A model generated the notes under the pieces. The model was not told the DNA's origin. It saw nothing but the letters and a program-made list of their open reading frames with translations, and did no database searches. From Thermoguttaceae bacterium (lineage in GTDB: Bacteria; Planctomycetota; Planctomycetia; Pirellulales; Thermoguttaceae), in NCBI GenBank assembly GCA_017408405.1, contig JAFQUP010000157.1, forward strand, positions 1 through 38,964: a stretch of 38,964 nt of DNA, given 5' to 3'. Shown here piece after piece: positions 24,659 to 32,945 of this stretch. A program made the position numbers and the translations under genes. How positions within the stretch are numbered: position 1 is the first letter of the stretch; every line of letters starts with the position of its first letter.

Positions 24659-24690
24659 AATTCTCTCTAAAACTTTTTTTCAAGAGGGGG
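24655..24690 (-). promoter_or_regulatory. possible antisense promoter
   Basis: Minus strand: CCCCCTC abutting TTGAAA (24678-24683), a 17-bp spacer and TTAAAA (24655-24660). It points into the GDPD terminator and would yield RNA antisense to the GDPD 3' end. The -10 lies in the T-run of the terminator, so this may be fortuitous. Confidence 0.25.
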
Positions 24691-24771
24691 CATAGCGGAA
24701 TTACGCCTTATTGAGGAAATTTTTCTCTAAAAATAATTTTTAGGGAAATTTTCCGAGTTTTTTTATTCCAC

Positions 24772-24799
24772 TCGCATCGATTTTTTCCCTTATTAAAAT
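24772..24799 (+). promoter_or_regulatory. candidate promoter of the coiled-coil gene
   Basis: TCGCAT (24772-24777), a 16-bp spacer and TAAAAT (24794-24799), preceded by TTCCAC. The -35 resembles those of cysC (TCGCAA) and def (TCGCGT). The leader is about 45 nt. Confidence 0.45.
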
Positions 24800-24852
24800 T
24801 AGAGTAGCGTGAGTTTACGCAAAATAAAATTTGACTTAAAAGGAGAAAAATC

Positions 24853-25701
24853 ATGAAACGTATTCTGTTTGCCTTCCTGTTTTCGTTTGTTCTGACTGCC
24901 GGGGCGGCGCAGGAACAGAGTTATCCGGAGATTGTCATTGATGAATCCGGGAAAATTAAGTGGGGAGAGGTAGAGATCGAGCCGGGGGAACAGATCACTC
25001 TGAAAGCCATGTTTCTTCCGCCGGTTCCGGAGGAGATCATCTTCACGAGGCTGGAGCTTATGTTTCTTCAGGAAACGATCGATCAGCTTCGGAATGAAAA
25101 CGGCGGACATCCGGCAGTCAAGCATCTGAAAAAGTTGGAAGAGCAGGCGAAAGCGAGCCTGGCGCGGGAAGAGAAAAACAGTCTTGCTGTCGATGAATTG
25201 CGCAAGAAGTCCTGGGCTCCGCTTTCGGAAGACGTTCAGGAAAAGCTGCTTGCCATGGTCAAAGATACGAATTTCAGTAAGACGGAGGCTTTCAAACTGC
25301 GTCCGCAAAATGTTTCTTATTCTGCCTTTAACGATATGCTTGAGGAGGGAAAGCGTGTTGCTCCGGTTCTGGTCGAGTATGACCGTCTCAAGTCGGAATA
25401 TGGAACGCTGAGTACCTCGAAAACGAAAGAGAATTACATTAAAGCACTGGAACAGCAGATTGCGGCAAAGGAAAAACAGTTTGACGAGCAGCAACAGAAA
25501 TTCATGGAGTCTCTCATCCTTTCGCTGGTGCAGGAGTGTCCGGAATATGGTGATTCCAAAGAGTATCCGTTTGAGTATTTCATTCCGCGTATTGGTTTCA
25601 TCGAGACGCGGTATGATTTGGGGTGGACAGACGACGACCTCCACGAACTTGCTCAAAAACTGTGGTCTGAATCTGCGGGAACAAAAAAAAGAAATTGGTA
25701 A
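24853..25701 (+). CDS. secreted coiled-coil protein, unknown family
   Basis: 282 residues with AGGAG before the ATG. The signal peptide is clear (MKRILFAFLFSFVLTAGAAQ). The mature protein is highly charged and mostly helical, with coiled-coil segments around residues 65-110 and 190-225 (KALEQQIAAKEKQFDEQQQ). No enzyme motif or membrane segment. Probably periplasmic. I do not recognise the family. Confidence 0.7.
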   Translation: MKRILFAFLFSFVLTAGAAQEQSYPEIVIDESGKIKWGEVEIEPGEQITLKAMFLPPVPEEIIFTRLELMFLQETIDQLRNENGGHPAVKHLKKLEEQAKASLAREEKNSLAVDELRKKSWAPLSEDVQEKLLAMVKDTNFSKTEAFKLRPQNVSYSAFNDMLEEGKRVAPVLVEYDRLKSEYGTLSTSKTKENYIKALEQQIAAKEKQFDEQQQKFMESLILSLVQECPEYGDSKEYPFEYFIPRIGFIETRYDLGWTDDDLHELAQKLWSESAGTKKRNW

Positions 25702-25754
25702 CGGCTGACAGATCCAGAGGAATAGAGCGGAACGCAGGGGCGTCGGCAGCGCGA

Positions 25755-25768
25755 GGTGAGGCGGAGGC
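25755..25768. repeat. GGTGAGGCGGAGGC motif, copy 2
   Basis: Second copy of the 14-mer at 16807-16820, within a GC-rich island of about 130 bp (25715-25830) between the coiled-coil gene and the DUF445 gene. The island has no convincing coding potential. Confidence 0.25.
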
Positions 25769-25937
25769 ACCCGCGCGGCAGACGACATGGCGCGAAGTGA
25801 ACTGGCGTTGTCGGCTAGAAAACCAGCGTTTCTCTCATGCTTCGCGGTTTTTCAGTCGTGGTGACTTTTATCTGAAACGAAGTTTTTAGAGTCAGCCATT
25901 ATTTGGGGCGAATCAGGTTTTGGCGGATTGGGAAGTT

Positions 25938-27260
25938 TTAAAGGAGAAGCTGAATTAATCCCACGATTCCTCCGAGAAAGAAGCCCAGTACCTGAATGGC
26001 TCCGAGCTGCTGAGCGGCTACGTTCGTGATCATCAGATAAAATTCTTCAACATCCTGTTTTTGGACGGCTTCCTGGATACGTTTTGAAAGATGAAGTTTT
26101 TCAACGATCATTTTTTTCCCGTCCGCTTGAACCCAAATTTCAAGCATTTTCCGCGCGTTAGGCATGACTTCCGCATCCACCCACTGCCAAAGTTCGGGAG
26201 ATTCCTGAATTTGGGTAAGCCAAAGAGGCATTTGAAGCTCAAGATATTCTTTAAGGAAGACACGGAGATGTTCCTGAAGTTCGGAACGGAATTTTTCGAG
26301 AGAATCAAGTGAATCAGGAGAATCGAGCCATTTTTTGCCTTCCTCACCCAAATTAGCCATTTCGTCGCCAAGGAATTTCACGATTTCCGGATCGCTGAGT
26401 TTCTGCTCGATTTTTTCCTGAACTTCCGACCAGTTCACGAAGGAAACGAATCCGGAGGCAAGACTTCCGGCAAGTCCAAATGACCCAAGAAGAGGATTTT
26501 TTTGGAGGAATGATTCGACATATTCGTGGACCATCACACGGAGGGTTTCCATAAACTGCGGAGCCTGCGACTTTAGCCCCGCGGCGATTTTTGAGGCAAT
26601 CGTTTCCCGCGTTTTTTCTGACTCAAGGAGTGGCACGAACATTTTCTGCGAGAGTTCTTTTATGTTTTTTGAAGTCAACAGACCGCGAACGCATTCAGCC
26701 AGTGAATTTTCCACATGCGGCAAAAGAAAATCCGCGATCTGATTTTTATGTTCATTGAGTATCCTCCCGGCACCCTGACGAAATCCCGACATGGTTTCTG
26801 GTTTTTGAAGAAACTCCACGGCCGCGGCAGTTAGATCTCCGGCAATCGTTTGCGGATCAAGAAGTTTCTCTTCAACCTGTTGCCCAATTTCGAAGCCGAG
26901 CTGGTCTTTATTTTTGGGAACGAGTCCCTGCTTCCAGAATCCCAGCGTCAGAAGCGAGAGAACGTGCTTTTTGCTTGGGTGAAAGGGTTTGAAAATCATT
27001 TCCAGCGCGATAAAATTCGTGAGATAACCGACAGATGCCGCCAGAAGAACACGGAGGAAGGCATTCAGCGTGCCAAGCGTTTCCGGCTCAAGGCAATTTT
27101 TTCGGGTGAGCAGGATCATTACCGGCAAGAAAATAAAAATAGTGCAGAAACTTAAGGGTGCGAAAATGAGTTCCAGCAGCGCGAAAACGCGTTTTTCCCG
27201 GCTTTTGGATGAATCACGAATGATTTGAATACGTTTTTGGAATTCTTTTAATAGAAACAT
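25938..27260 (-). CDS. DUF445 family membrane protein
   Basis: 440 residues. Two hydrophobic segments lie near the N-terminus (about 28-51 and 63-86), the second running into SVGYLTNFIALEMIFKPFHP, the DUF445 signature. GLVPKNKDQLGFEIGQQVEEKLL follows, also typical. The middle is long, amphipathic and helical. A last hydrophobic hairpin at about 418-440 (VLGFFLGGIVGLIQLLL) closes it. An inner-membrane protein; its biochemical role is unknown. The start at 27258-27260 has only a weak AAGAAG upstream. Confidence 0.88.
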   Translation of the reverse strand: MFLLKEFQKRIQIIRDSSKSREKRVFALLELIFAPLSFCTIFIFLPVMILLTRKNCLEPETLGTLNAFLRVLLAASVGYLTNFIALEMIFKPFHPSKKHVLSLLTLGFWKQGLVPKNKDQLGFEIGQQVEEKLLDPQTIAGDLTAAAVEFLQKPETMSGFRQGAGRILNEHKNQIADFLLPHVENSLAECVRGLLTSKNIKELSQKMFVPLLESEKTRETIASKIAAGLKSQAPQFMETLRVMVHEYVESFLQKNPLLGSFGLAGSLASGFVSFVNWSEVQEKIEQKLSDPEIVKFLGDEMANLGEEGKKWLDSPDSLDSLEKFRSELQEHLRVFLKEYLELQMPLWLTQIQESPELWQWVDAEVMPNARKMLEIWVQADGKKMIVEKLHLSKRIQEAVQKQDVEEFYLMITNVAAQQLGAIQVLGFFLGGIVGLIQLLL

Positions 27261-27382
27261 AACAAGCGGTTCTTCTTTTAATTATGCCAGTGTTTAAGGA
27301 AAGAATTGCCTGAAAAATCGGGAAACTCTCTTCAACCTTCGTAAAAAAAACGCAAAAATCCCCAGAAATGGTCTCCACCCTC

Positions 27383-27411
27383 TTGAAAAAAAACGGAATT
27401 TCGGCTAAAAT
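27383..27411 (+). promoter_or_regulatory. promoter of the SIS gene
   Basis: TTGAAA (27383-27388), a 17-bp spacer and TAAAAT (27406-27411), with CACCCTC directly upstream of the -35. The leader is about 95 nt. Confidence 0.65.
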
Positions 27412-27513
27412 AAACACGAAATAGAGTTTCCGGAGAATTTCGCATAAATATTATCGTATTTTCCGGTTTTTTCCACAAATTTTTTCCTAAAGTTTAGATT
27501 AAGAGGATTTTTC

Positions 27514-28518
27514 ATGAATCTGACTGACAGCAAATACAGTTCGTTCGCGCTGGTTAAAGAAATGCTTGAGACGCCGGACATTATCCGCAAATTTGACTGG
27601 ACCCAGACGGCGAACATGGCCAAAGCCATTCAGGAAGCTGGCCGTTTCTTCATGACGGGTGAAGGTTCCAGCCGTATTTTCCCGGCGAAAAACATGATCT
27701 ATACCGCGCTGAAACTCGGTTCCGAGATCTCCATGGCGACCGACGGAAGCATCCAGGCGCGTGAGTATGATCTGAAAGACTGGGCGGTCTTCGGCGTTTC
27801 GAACAGCGGGATGACGAAAGAGATCGTGATGCTGCTCAATAATCTGGCGGAACAGAACCATCAGAAACGTTTCTCCATGACCGCGAATGCCGGCACGAAG
27901 ATCATCGAAGCGTCCAATGAATCGATCATTCTGTCCTGCGGCAAGGAAGATGCCGTCGCCGCCACGAAAAGCGTCGTGGAAAGCGGTCTGGTCTATCTGT
28001 CCATCCTGAAGAACATCTACGGCTGCGATTTCCAGGTCGAAGCGGCTGCGGAAGCTGCGGAGAAGGCCATGGCGGTCGAGATCGATCCGGAGATCATCGC
28101 GAAAGTCGCCAATTCCCCGATCATTTACTTCGCAGGCCGCAATAACGGCGTCGCGGAAGAACTGCGTCTGAAGACGAACGAGATCACCCGCAAGAAGAGC
28201 GACTATCTCGAAGGCACGTACCTCCTGCACGGTATCGAAGAAGTCATGAACGAGGGCGAAACGATCATCGTCATTGAACCCTACGAATCCGAAATGGCCA
28301 AGATGCAGGAACTGCTCGTGGACCGCATCGGCGTGAACATCATCGCGATCTCCTCCAAACCGACCATTTTCCCGACGATCCAGATCCCGTCCGTTGGTCT
28401 GCTCGACCCGTGCGTTCAGCTCATGGCCGGCTGGAATCTCCTGATCCAGGTCGGTGTTTCGCTTGGAATCGACCTCGACCATCCGACGCGCGCGCGCAAA
28501 ATCGGAAACGCCATCTGA
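27514..28518 (+). CDS. double-SIS sugar isomerase/deaminase-like protein
   Basis: 334 residues with AGAGGA before the ATG. Two SIS (sugar isomerase) folds: the first has GEGSSR (49-54) and SNSGMTKE (96-103), the phosphosugar-binding Ser motifs. The second begins near residue 204 (IIYFAGRNNGVAEELRLKTNEI), containing the ELxLKxxE pattern of the GlmS isomerase half and AgaS-type proteins. There is no glutaminase domain, so it is not GlmS itself. A cytoplasmic aldose/ketose or amino-sugar phosphate isomerase or deaminase is likely. Codons are strongly biased to C/G-ending forms like pgk and ppdK, suggesting high expression. Exact substrate unknown. Confidence 0.88.
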   Translation: MNLTDSKYSSFALVKEMLETPDIIRKFDWTQTANMAKAIQEAGRFFMTGEGSSRIFPAKNMIYTALKLGSEISMATDGSIQAREYDLKDWAVFGVSNSGMTKEIVMLLNNLAEQNHQKRFSMTANAGTKIIEASNESIILSCGKEDAVAATKSVVESGLVYLSILKNIYGCDFQVEAAAEAAEKAMAVEIDPEIIAKVANSPIIYFAGRNNGVAEELRLKTNEITRKKSDYLEGTYLLHGIEEVMNEGETIIVIEPYESEMAKMQELLVDRIGVNIIAISSKPTIFPTIQIPSVGLLDPCVQLMAGWNLLIQVGVSLGIDLDHPTRARKIGNAI

Positions 28519-28552
28519 GTTTTCTGATTTAAGTTTTTAAGGATAAAAAAGT

Positions 28553-28595
28553 AAAAGAGAGAGAAAACTTTTGAAATTGGTTTTCTCTCTCTTTT
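28553..28595. terminator. strong bidirectional terminator
   Basis: Perfect 16-bp stem AAAAGAGAGAGAAAAC / GTTTTCTCTCTCTTTT with an 11-nt loop, between the convergent SIS gene and the coiled-coil zinc-ribbon gene. Confidence 0.9.
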
Positions 28596-28630
28596 AAACT
28601 GATTTCTCGCGAATGATTTTCAGGAAAGGG

Positions 28631-29356
28631 TCAATCCTTAACGTGATGTCCTTCCTTGACGTAGAGCAGTCGGCTGCACATAGGGCATGAAACCGCTTTT
28701 TGGCATGAAATGATTGACGCAATCACGTCAAGCGGAAGAATCGTATGGCATCCGGAACAACATTTATTTTCAACGCTCGTGAGGGAATCGAACTTTTTGA
28801 TTTTGAAGAGCTTTTCGTAAAGCATTCGGTGTTCACCGTCCAACTCCGCTTCTTTCTTTCGGAAGTCCCCCTTGATACGCCGAATTTCAGCCTCCGCCCA
28901 TTCTCGTGTTTCCTGGGTTTTTTCACGAATTTCATTGAGAAGAGTTTCTGTTGATTCCAGATTTCTCTTCGCGAGTTCCGCGTTTTGTTTCAGAGTATCC
29001 AGATAGTCGAGTCCCTCAAGAATTTCATCAGAAAGAACCGCGTTTGCCGCTTCCGCGGCAGCGATCTGCTCTTTGATTCCTTTGAACTCACGTTCATTTT
29101 TGGCTTCATCAAGCTGTTTTTTGCGTTTGATGATACTCGCTTCATTCGCTTCCAGCTGAGCCTGTTTCTGATCCAGCGAGATACGGAAATCCAAAACGGT
29201 TCTGACTGCCGTCTCATGAATCCCTTTCAATTCCTCGATTCGGGCCTCCATTCCGCGAATTCGGCGTAATCCGCCGTTTACCTGTTCCATTAAATCAGCA
29301 AATTGCCTGTGCATTCGGTGAAGTGTCGCCAAAATCGGGTTAAAATCAGTTGCCAT
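28631..29356 (-). CDS. coiled-coil C4 zinc-ribbon protein (zf-RING_7 type)
   Basis: 241 residues. The first 180 form a long charged coiled coil. The C-terminal 50 residues carry the C4 zinc ribbon: CCSGCH followed about 20 residues later by CPMCSRLLY. This layout is the PF02591/CT398-like family seen in many bacteria, suspected to act in nucleic-acid or secretion-linked assemblies; its real role is unsettled. No signal peptide, so cytoplasmic. No clear Shine-Dalgarno before the ATG. Confidence 0.88.
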   Translation of the reverse strand: MATDFNPILATLHRMHRQFADLMEQVNGGLRRIRGMEARIEELKGIHETAVRTVLDFRISLDQKQAQLEANEASIIKRKKQLDEAKNEREFKGIKEQIAAAEAANAVLSDEILEGLDYLDTLKQNAELAKRNLESTETLLNEIREKTQETREWAEAEIRRIKGDFRKKEAELDGEHRMLYEKLFKIKKFDSLTSVENKCCSGCHTILPLDVIASIISCQKAVSCPMCSRLLYVKEGHHVKD

Positions 29357-29484
29357 GGTTCAAAATGGATTTTGTTAAGGTTTTGGGAAAAGAGAAAGGA
29401 CAAAACGAAAAAACGAACATCCCTCTGTCAATGGGCCGAACAGACAGGAAAGGGTTTTATCCGGTCAATCACGAAGCCCTTCAA

Positions 29485-30273
29485 TCACAGAAGGTCATCG
29501 TCATCCAAAGAGGAATTCCGGACAGAATTTCGGTCCGTTGAAAGTACCTGCCGCAGAAGCGCAGAGACATCTTCGTATTTTGAGTCGCCAGGTGCGGTCG
29601 GAGTGCACTGAAGGACCGCTCCGTGTCCTTTCTTGGGGAGTGAAAGAAGCAGACCGGAGACGGTTTGAATATCGCCGGAACTGATGACGATTCCGCGTCG
29701 TCCGGAAGGATCGGGTTTTCTTGCGAAAGTTTTGCTCGCGACGGCGAGGAAGGTGACCGAAGAGTCAAGACGCTGAAGAGTCAATTGACGGCGGACAAAT
29801 TCCTGTCGTTCGTCGTAGTAATCGTCCATTTTGCTATTTGAGAACATATGAAGTCCCGGCGGAATCTCCTGCATTGAAAGTTCCGCTCCGCCGTAAATCA
29901 CGAAAGCCTGGTTCTCATCCGCGCAAATATAGTTTACGCCGGCGTAATTTCCGGTTTGAAGTTCTTTGAGTGTCATTTCCGCGGCTTCTTTCGGATTGCG
30001 GAAGTTCAGCATTTCCCGGCAAAGTACTCCACGGGAACGCGGATTAAACGGCATTTCACGCTTTGGACGATTAATGGCACAGGCGAACATTCCGTGCTGG
30101 TTCACACCGAACCACGTACCGCCGGATTTACGGTCAATACCGCAGATGATTCTCGGACAGCCCGACTGGATACGCGGAGCCTGGGACGGACGGTCCGGGC
30201 GCTCTTCCCGATTATACGCGACGAGAATTGGAGAATCGTGTGCCGTTTTGTACTGAAAAGCCATGATACCCAT
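29485..30273 (-). CDS. TANGO2/NRDE-family protein
   Basis: 262 residues from ATG 30271-30273, preceded by GGGGG at 8 bases. A longer in-frame frame upstream adds Arg/Lys-rich sequence and is rejected. The family motif ANRDE appears as AYNREERPDRPS, followed by CGIDRKSGGTWFGVNQHGMFACAINRP, the hallmark GGTW(L/F)G stretch. The Cys at position 2 typical of this family (MC...) is missing: the protein starts MGIMAFQY. If that Cys acts as an N-terminal nucleophile, this copy would lack it. The tail is Asp-rich (SSLDDDDLL). Function in bacteria is unclear. Confidence 0.85.
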   Translation of the reverse strand: MGIMAFQYKTAHDSPILVAYNREERPDRPSQAPRIQSGCPRIICGIDRKSGGTWFGVNQHGMFACAINRPKREMPFNPRSRGVLCREMLNFRNPKEAAEMTLKELQTGNYAGVNYICADENQAFVIYGGAELSMQEIPPGLHMFSNSKMDDYYDERQEFVRRQLTLQRLDSSVTFLAVASKTFARKPDPSGRRGIVISSGDIQTVSGLLLSLPKKGHGAVLQCTPTAPGDSKYEDVSALLRQVLSTDRNSVRNSSLDDDDLL

Positions 30274-30469
30274 GAAGGAAACCCCCTGTCTTCTGGAGAA
30301 AATTAAAATAAAATTTCTTCTATTCTTAATTTTAACACAAATTCCCAAAAAGAAAATGCCCTGAATGGGGGGTGTTTTTCATTTTTGAAGGATTTTATTT
30401 GTTCCGCTTTTCTGGAAATTAAGTTTAGGGAAATTTATTTCCGCTTTTCGAGGCTTTTCATTTTCTTTT

Positions 30470-31318
30470 TTAGTTTAGGAAATGTTTGATTTCAGGAAGA
30501 CATTTTTCTCCTTCAGCCCTTCCGGTCTGGTAAACTTCACGGATACGATTCGCGTCACGTTCGATTGGTCCAATTCCAAGTGGAGCGGGGGGCTGAATGA
30601 CAAACGTGTTTCCGGCGGCTTTTTGTTCCTGAACGTACGCGAGCTGCGAATTGTATCGCGAATGACGATCGAGAAGAGTCTGAAACACATTGGGATGTTT
30701 TCGGAGCAGGAAACGTATGAGCGGCGTGAAACGGATTTTTTTCTTTTGAAAACCAGGAGGTTGAGTGAGGATCACGACATTTTTCTCAAATCCGTTTTCT
30801 TGGAAGTAACGGAGTGGAATGGAGTCAGATATTCCTCCGTCAAGCAGTTGCTTTCCGCCGATTTTTACTGTTTTTGAAACGATTGGCATTGAGGCGGAGG
30901 CGCGGAACCAGTCCATTAGTACGTCGCGGCTGTCATCTCCGCAGCGATGATAGAGAGGATACCCGGTTTCAGTATCCGTAGTGACGAGATGAAATTCCAT
31001 GGAATTGTTTTGGAAAGTTTCGAGATCAAACGGATCGAGCCTTTCCGGAATATCATGGTAACAGAATTTTGTGCCGTAAAGATTGCCAGTCAGAAAAAGG
31101 GACAGGAAGCTGGCGTATTTCCATGAACGGCAGAATCGCGTATTATACCGAACTGTTCTCCCAGGCTGGCGTGATTTAAAATTGCATCCGAAAACAGCTC
31201 CAGCAGAAACTCCGACCATACCGTCAAAGGAAATGTTATTTTCAAGAAAGACATCAAGTACGCCGGCCGTGAAGATTCCCCGTAAGGCACCGCCTTCCAG
31301 AACCAGTCCTTTTTTCAT
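30470..31318 (-). CDS. patatin-like phospholipase
   Basis: 282 residues with GGAGA before the ATG. Oxyanion loop GGALRG (9-14), nucleophile elbow GVSAG (Ser38) and the dyad Asp in DGG (Asp160) are all intact, so an active lipid acyl hydrolase is likely. The sequence fits the RssA/YjjU-like bacterial group: small, no signal peptide, with the LVTTDTETGYP and SASMPIVSK segments. Cytoplasmic or membrane-associated. It stands alone. The 15-bp repeat lies about 210 bp upstream. Confidence 0.92.
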   Translation of the reverse strand: MKKGLVLEGGALRGIFTAGVLDVFLENNISFDGMVGVSAGAVFGCNFKSRQPGRTVRYNTRFCRSWKYASFLSLFLTGNLYGTKFCYHDIPERLDPFDLETFQNNSMEFHLVTTDTETGYPLYHRCGDDSRDVLMDWFRASASMPIVSKTVKIGGKQLLDGGISDSIPLRYFQENGFEKNVVILTQPPGFQKKKIRFTPLIRFLLRKHPNVFQTLLDRHSRYNSQLAYVQEQKAAGNTFVIQPPAPLGIGPIERDANRIREVYQTGRAEGEKCLPEIKHFLN

Positions 31319-31527
31319 TGTGTCTCCATTTTTTTGTCAATTTTTTTATTTTATTTTTTCAGCTTTTGATACCGAACCGTATTGATTAGGTGCTTGGAAT
31401 AAAATTTTCAGAAAACCGGCTGTTTCTGATTTGGGAGCGCGTTTTCGGAAATGGCGCGTATTCCGAAAATACGGGATAGTTTGAGCCTTGAAAAAAACTT
31501 AAACGCGCTCTTTTTTCTCTCGGGAAA

Positions 31528-31542
31528 GCGGTTTGGGGAAGG
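31528..31542. repeat. 15-bp intergenic repeat, copy 2
   Basis: GCGGTTTGGGGAAGG, identical to 12208-12222, again about 70 bp after a CGTATT hairpin and again upstream of a minus-strand gene (patatin). Confidence 0.5.
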
Positions 31543-31571
31543 AACCTTCGACATATTGGGAAGTTGTTAAA

Positions 31572-31610
31572 CTCCCCTTGACTTTTTATCAACTTTTTTT
31601 ACATTATACT
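31572..31610 (+). promoter_or_regulatory. weak upstream promoter candidate
   Basis: CTCCCC directly followed by TTGACT (31578-31583). A TACATT lies at 16 bp and a better TATACT at 21 bp (31605-31610). Spacing makes this a weak call on its own. Confidence 0.3.
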
Positions 31611-31722
31611 CAGAAATTTAATTTTTGCTCGCTGTTTAAGAGGAAAAAATCTCTAAAAAAGAAAATTTTCCCAGGAGAGGCGATATTTTTCCGAAAATCT
31701 TCCAAATTTTGAATTTGGACAG

Positions 31723-31750
31723 TTGAAAAAAAATATATTTTGCGTAAAAT
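31723..31750 (+). promoter_or_regulatory. DUF1559 gene promoter
   Basis: TTGAAA (31723-31728), a 16-bp spacer and TAAAAT (31745-31750). The leader is about 105 nt. Confidence 0.55.
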
Positions 31751-31862
31751 AAGATTAACAGGAGATAGTCATAAAGAGTTTATGGAGCAAAATTTCCATT
31801 TCTTTTGATTTCCTGCGTTTTGGGTTGGACGATTACTCGGAAAAAGAAATTTTGGGTCTTCC

Positions 31863-32837
31863 ATGAAAAACACACGTTCCGCGTTTACTCTCGTAGAGCT
31901 TCTTGTCGTGATCGCAATTATTGGGATGTTGGTTGGCCTTCTTCTTCCTGCGGTTCAGCAGGCGCGAGAGGCGGCGCGTCAAATGCAGTGCAGTAATAAT
32001 TTGAAACAGCTTGGTCTTGCCGCGATGAACCTTGAGTCAACGAACCGCCATCTTCCAACAGGCGGCTGGGTCTGGCAGTGGGAAGCGGATGCTGACTTGG
32101 GATTTCGTGTTCAGAGCGGTACCTGGACCTACTCCTTACTTCCGTTTCTTGAACAGCAGGCACTTTGGGCCATGGGGCAGGATGGCGTGGAAGATCCTAA
32201 AAGCGGTACGCAGTACACGGAGGCGGCGACACGCTGTGAGATACCCATTTCGGTTTTTTACTGTCCCTCGCGTCGTCCGGCGATTACCTACCCTTTAAAG
32301 GGCGGAGGAACCTCATGCAGTAACGCGAATCGTTCCAGGCTGACCAATGTCGCGAAGACGGATTATGCCGCGAATAGCGGAAAAACCTATTCCGTTTATT
32401 ACGCTTCGAATTACGCGAATGCCAAAAAAGAAGTTCCCAAACGAACGGTAACCGCGGATCAAAGTTCCGGCGTGATTTATCCGTGCAGCGCGGTGACGAT
32501 TGGAGAGATTCGCGACGGGACCTCCAATACCATGTTGGCGGCTGAAAAATATATGAATCCGAATAATTACTCAAACAGTGAGGATGGAGACGACCAAACG
32601 ATTTGGTGCGGGGCGGATAATGACCGTTTGCGCAAGATTCAGGATAACGCGAGTTTTACTCCGCGTCAGGACCGGGCGGGATTTTCGTCTACTGAAATTT
32701 TTGGGAGCACGCACGCCGGGGCTTTGGGAGCCGTCATGTGCGACGCGTCGGTTCAGAGAATCTCATACAGTGTGGATTTGGAGACATTCAGTTATCTTGG
32801 TCAGAAATCAGATGGGAAAGTGGTTACGCTGAATTGA
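31863..32837 (+). CDS. DUF1559 protein with prepilin-type N-terminus
   Basis: 324 residues. It begins with a type IV prepilin-like leader: basic MKNTR, then [15 protein letters not shown], a hydrophobic helix, and the [13 protein letters not shown] stretch universal in DUF1559 proteins. The rest is the beta-rich DUF1559 body, ending with [18 protein letters not shown], the usual C-terminal GG/H-x-G-type motif. Such proteins occur in very large families in planctomycetes and are thought to be pseudopilins or surface proteins. The residue before the cleavage-site Phe is Ala instead of the usual Gly. No Shine-Dalgarno is visible. This gene is the best taxonomic marker here. Confidence 0.95.
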   Translation: MKNTRSAFTLVELLVVIAIIGMLVGLLLPAVQQAREAARQMQCSNNLKQLGLAAMNLESTNRHLPTGGWVWQWEADADLGFRVQSGTWTYSLLPFLEQQALWAMGQDGVEDPKSGTQYTEAATRCEIPISVFYCPSRRPAITYPLKGGGTSCSNANRSRLTNVAKTDYAANSGKTYSVYYASNYANAKKEVPKRTVTADQSSGVIYPCSAVTIGEIRDGTSNTMLAAEKYMNPNNYSNSEDGDDQTIWCGADNDRLRKIQDNASFTPRQDRAGFSSTEIFGSTHAGALGAVMCDASVQRISYSVDLETFSYLGQKSDGKVVTLN

Positions 32838-32865
32838 CCTGAATCCGGAATAAAAACGCATAATG

Positions 32866-32904
32866 AGTGGGTGAAGACTCGGGTTTTCGCCCATTTGGTT
32901 TTTT
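32866..32904 (+). terminator. DUF1559 gene terminator
   Basis: 10-bp stem AGTGGGTGAA / TTCGCCCATT including two G-T wobbles, 10-nt loop, then TGGTTTTTT. It lies 29 bp after the stop. Confidence 0.75.
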
Positions 32905-32945
32905 AGATAAAATTAGACTGAAATCAGAAAAATAAAGGAAGTAAG

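Larger units (their letters stand above)
31319..31862. other. divergent regulatory region
   Basis: 544 bp between the patatin (minus) and DUF1559 (plus) genes. Contains a small hairpin CGTATT/AATACG (31457-31473), the 15-bp repeat (31528-31542) and two plus-strand promoter candidates (31572-31610 and 31723-31750). No coding signal. Confidence 0.45.

Noticed and set aside
27499..28482. Minus-strand 327-codon frame opposite the SIS gene
   Set aside because: Antisense shadow of a strongly codon-biased gene; Asp/Arg/His-rich with no family motifs.
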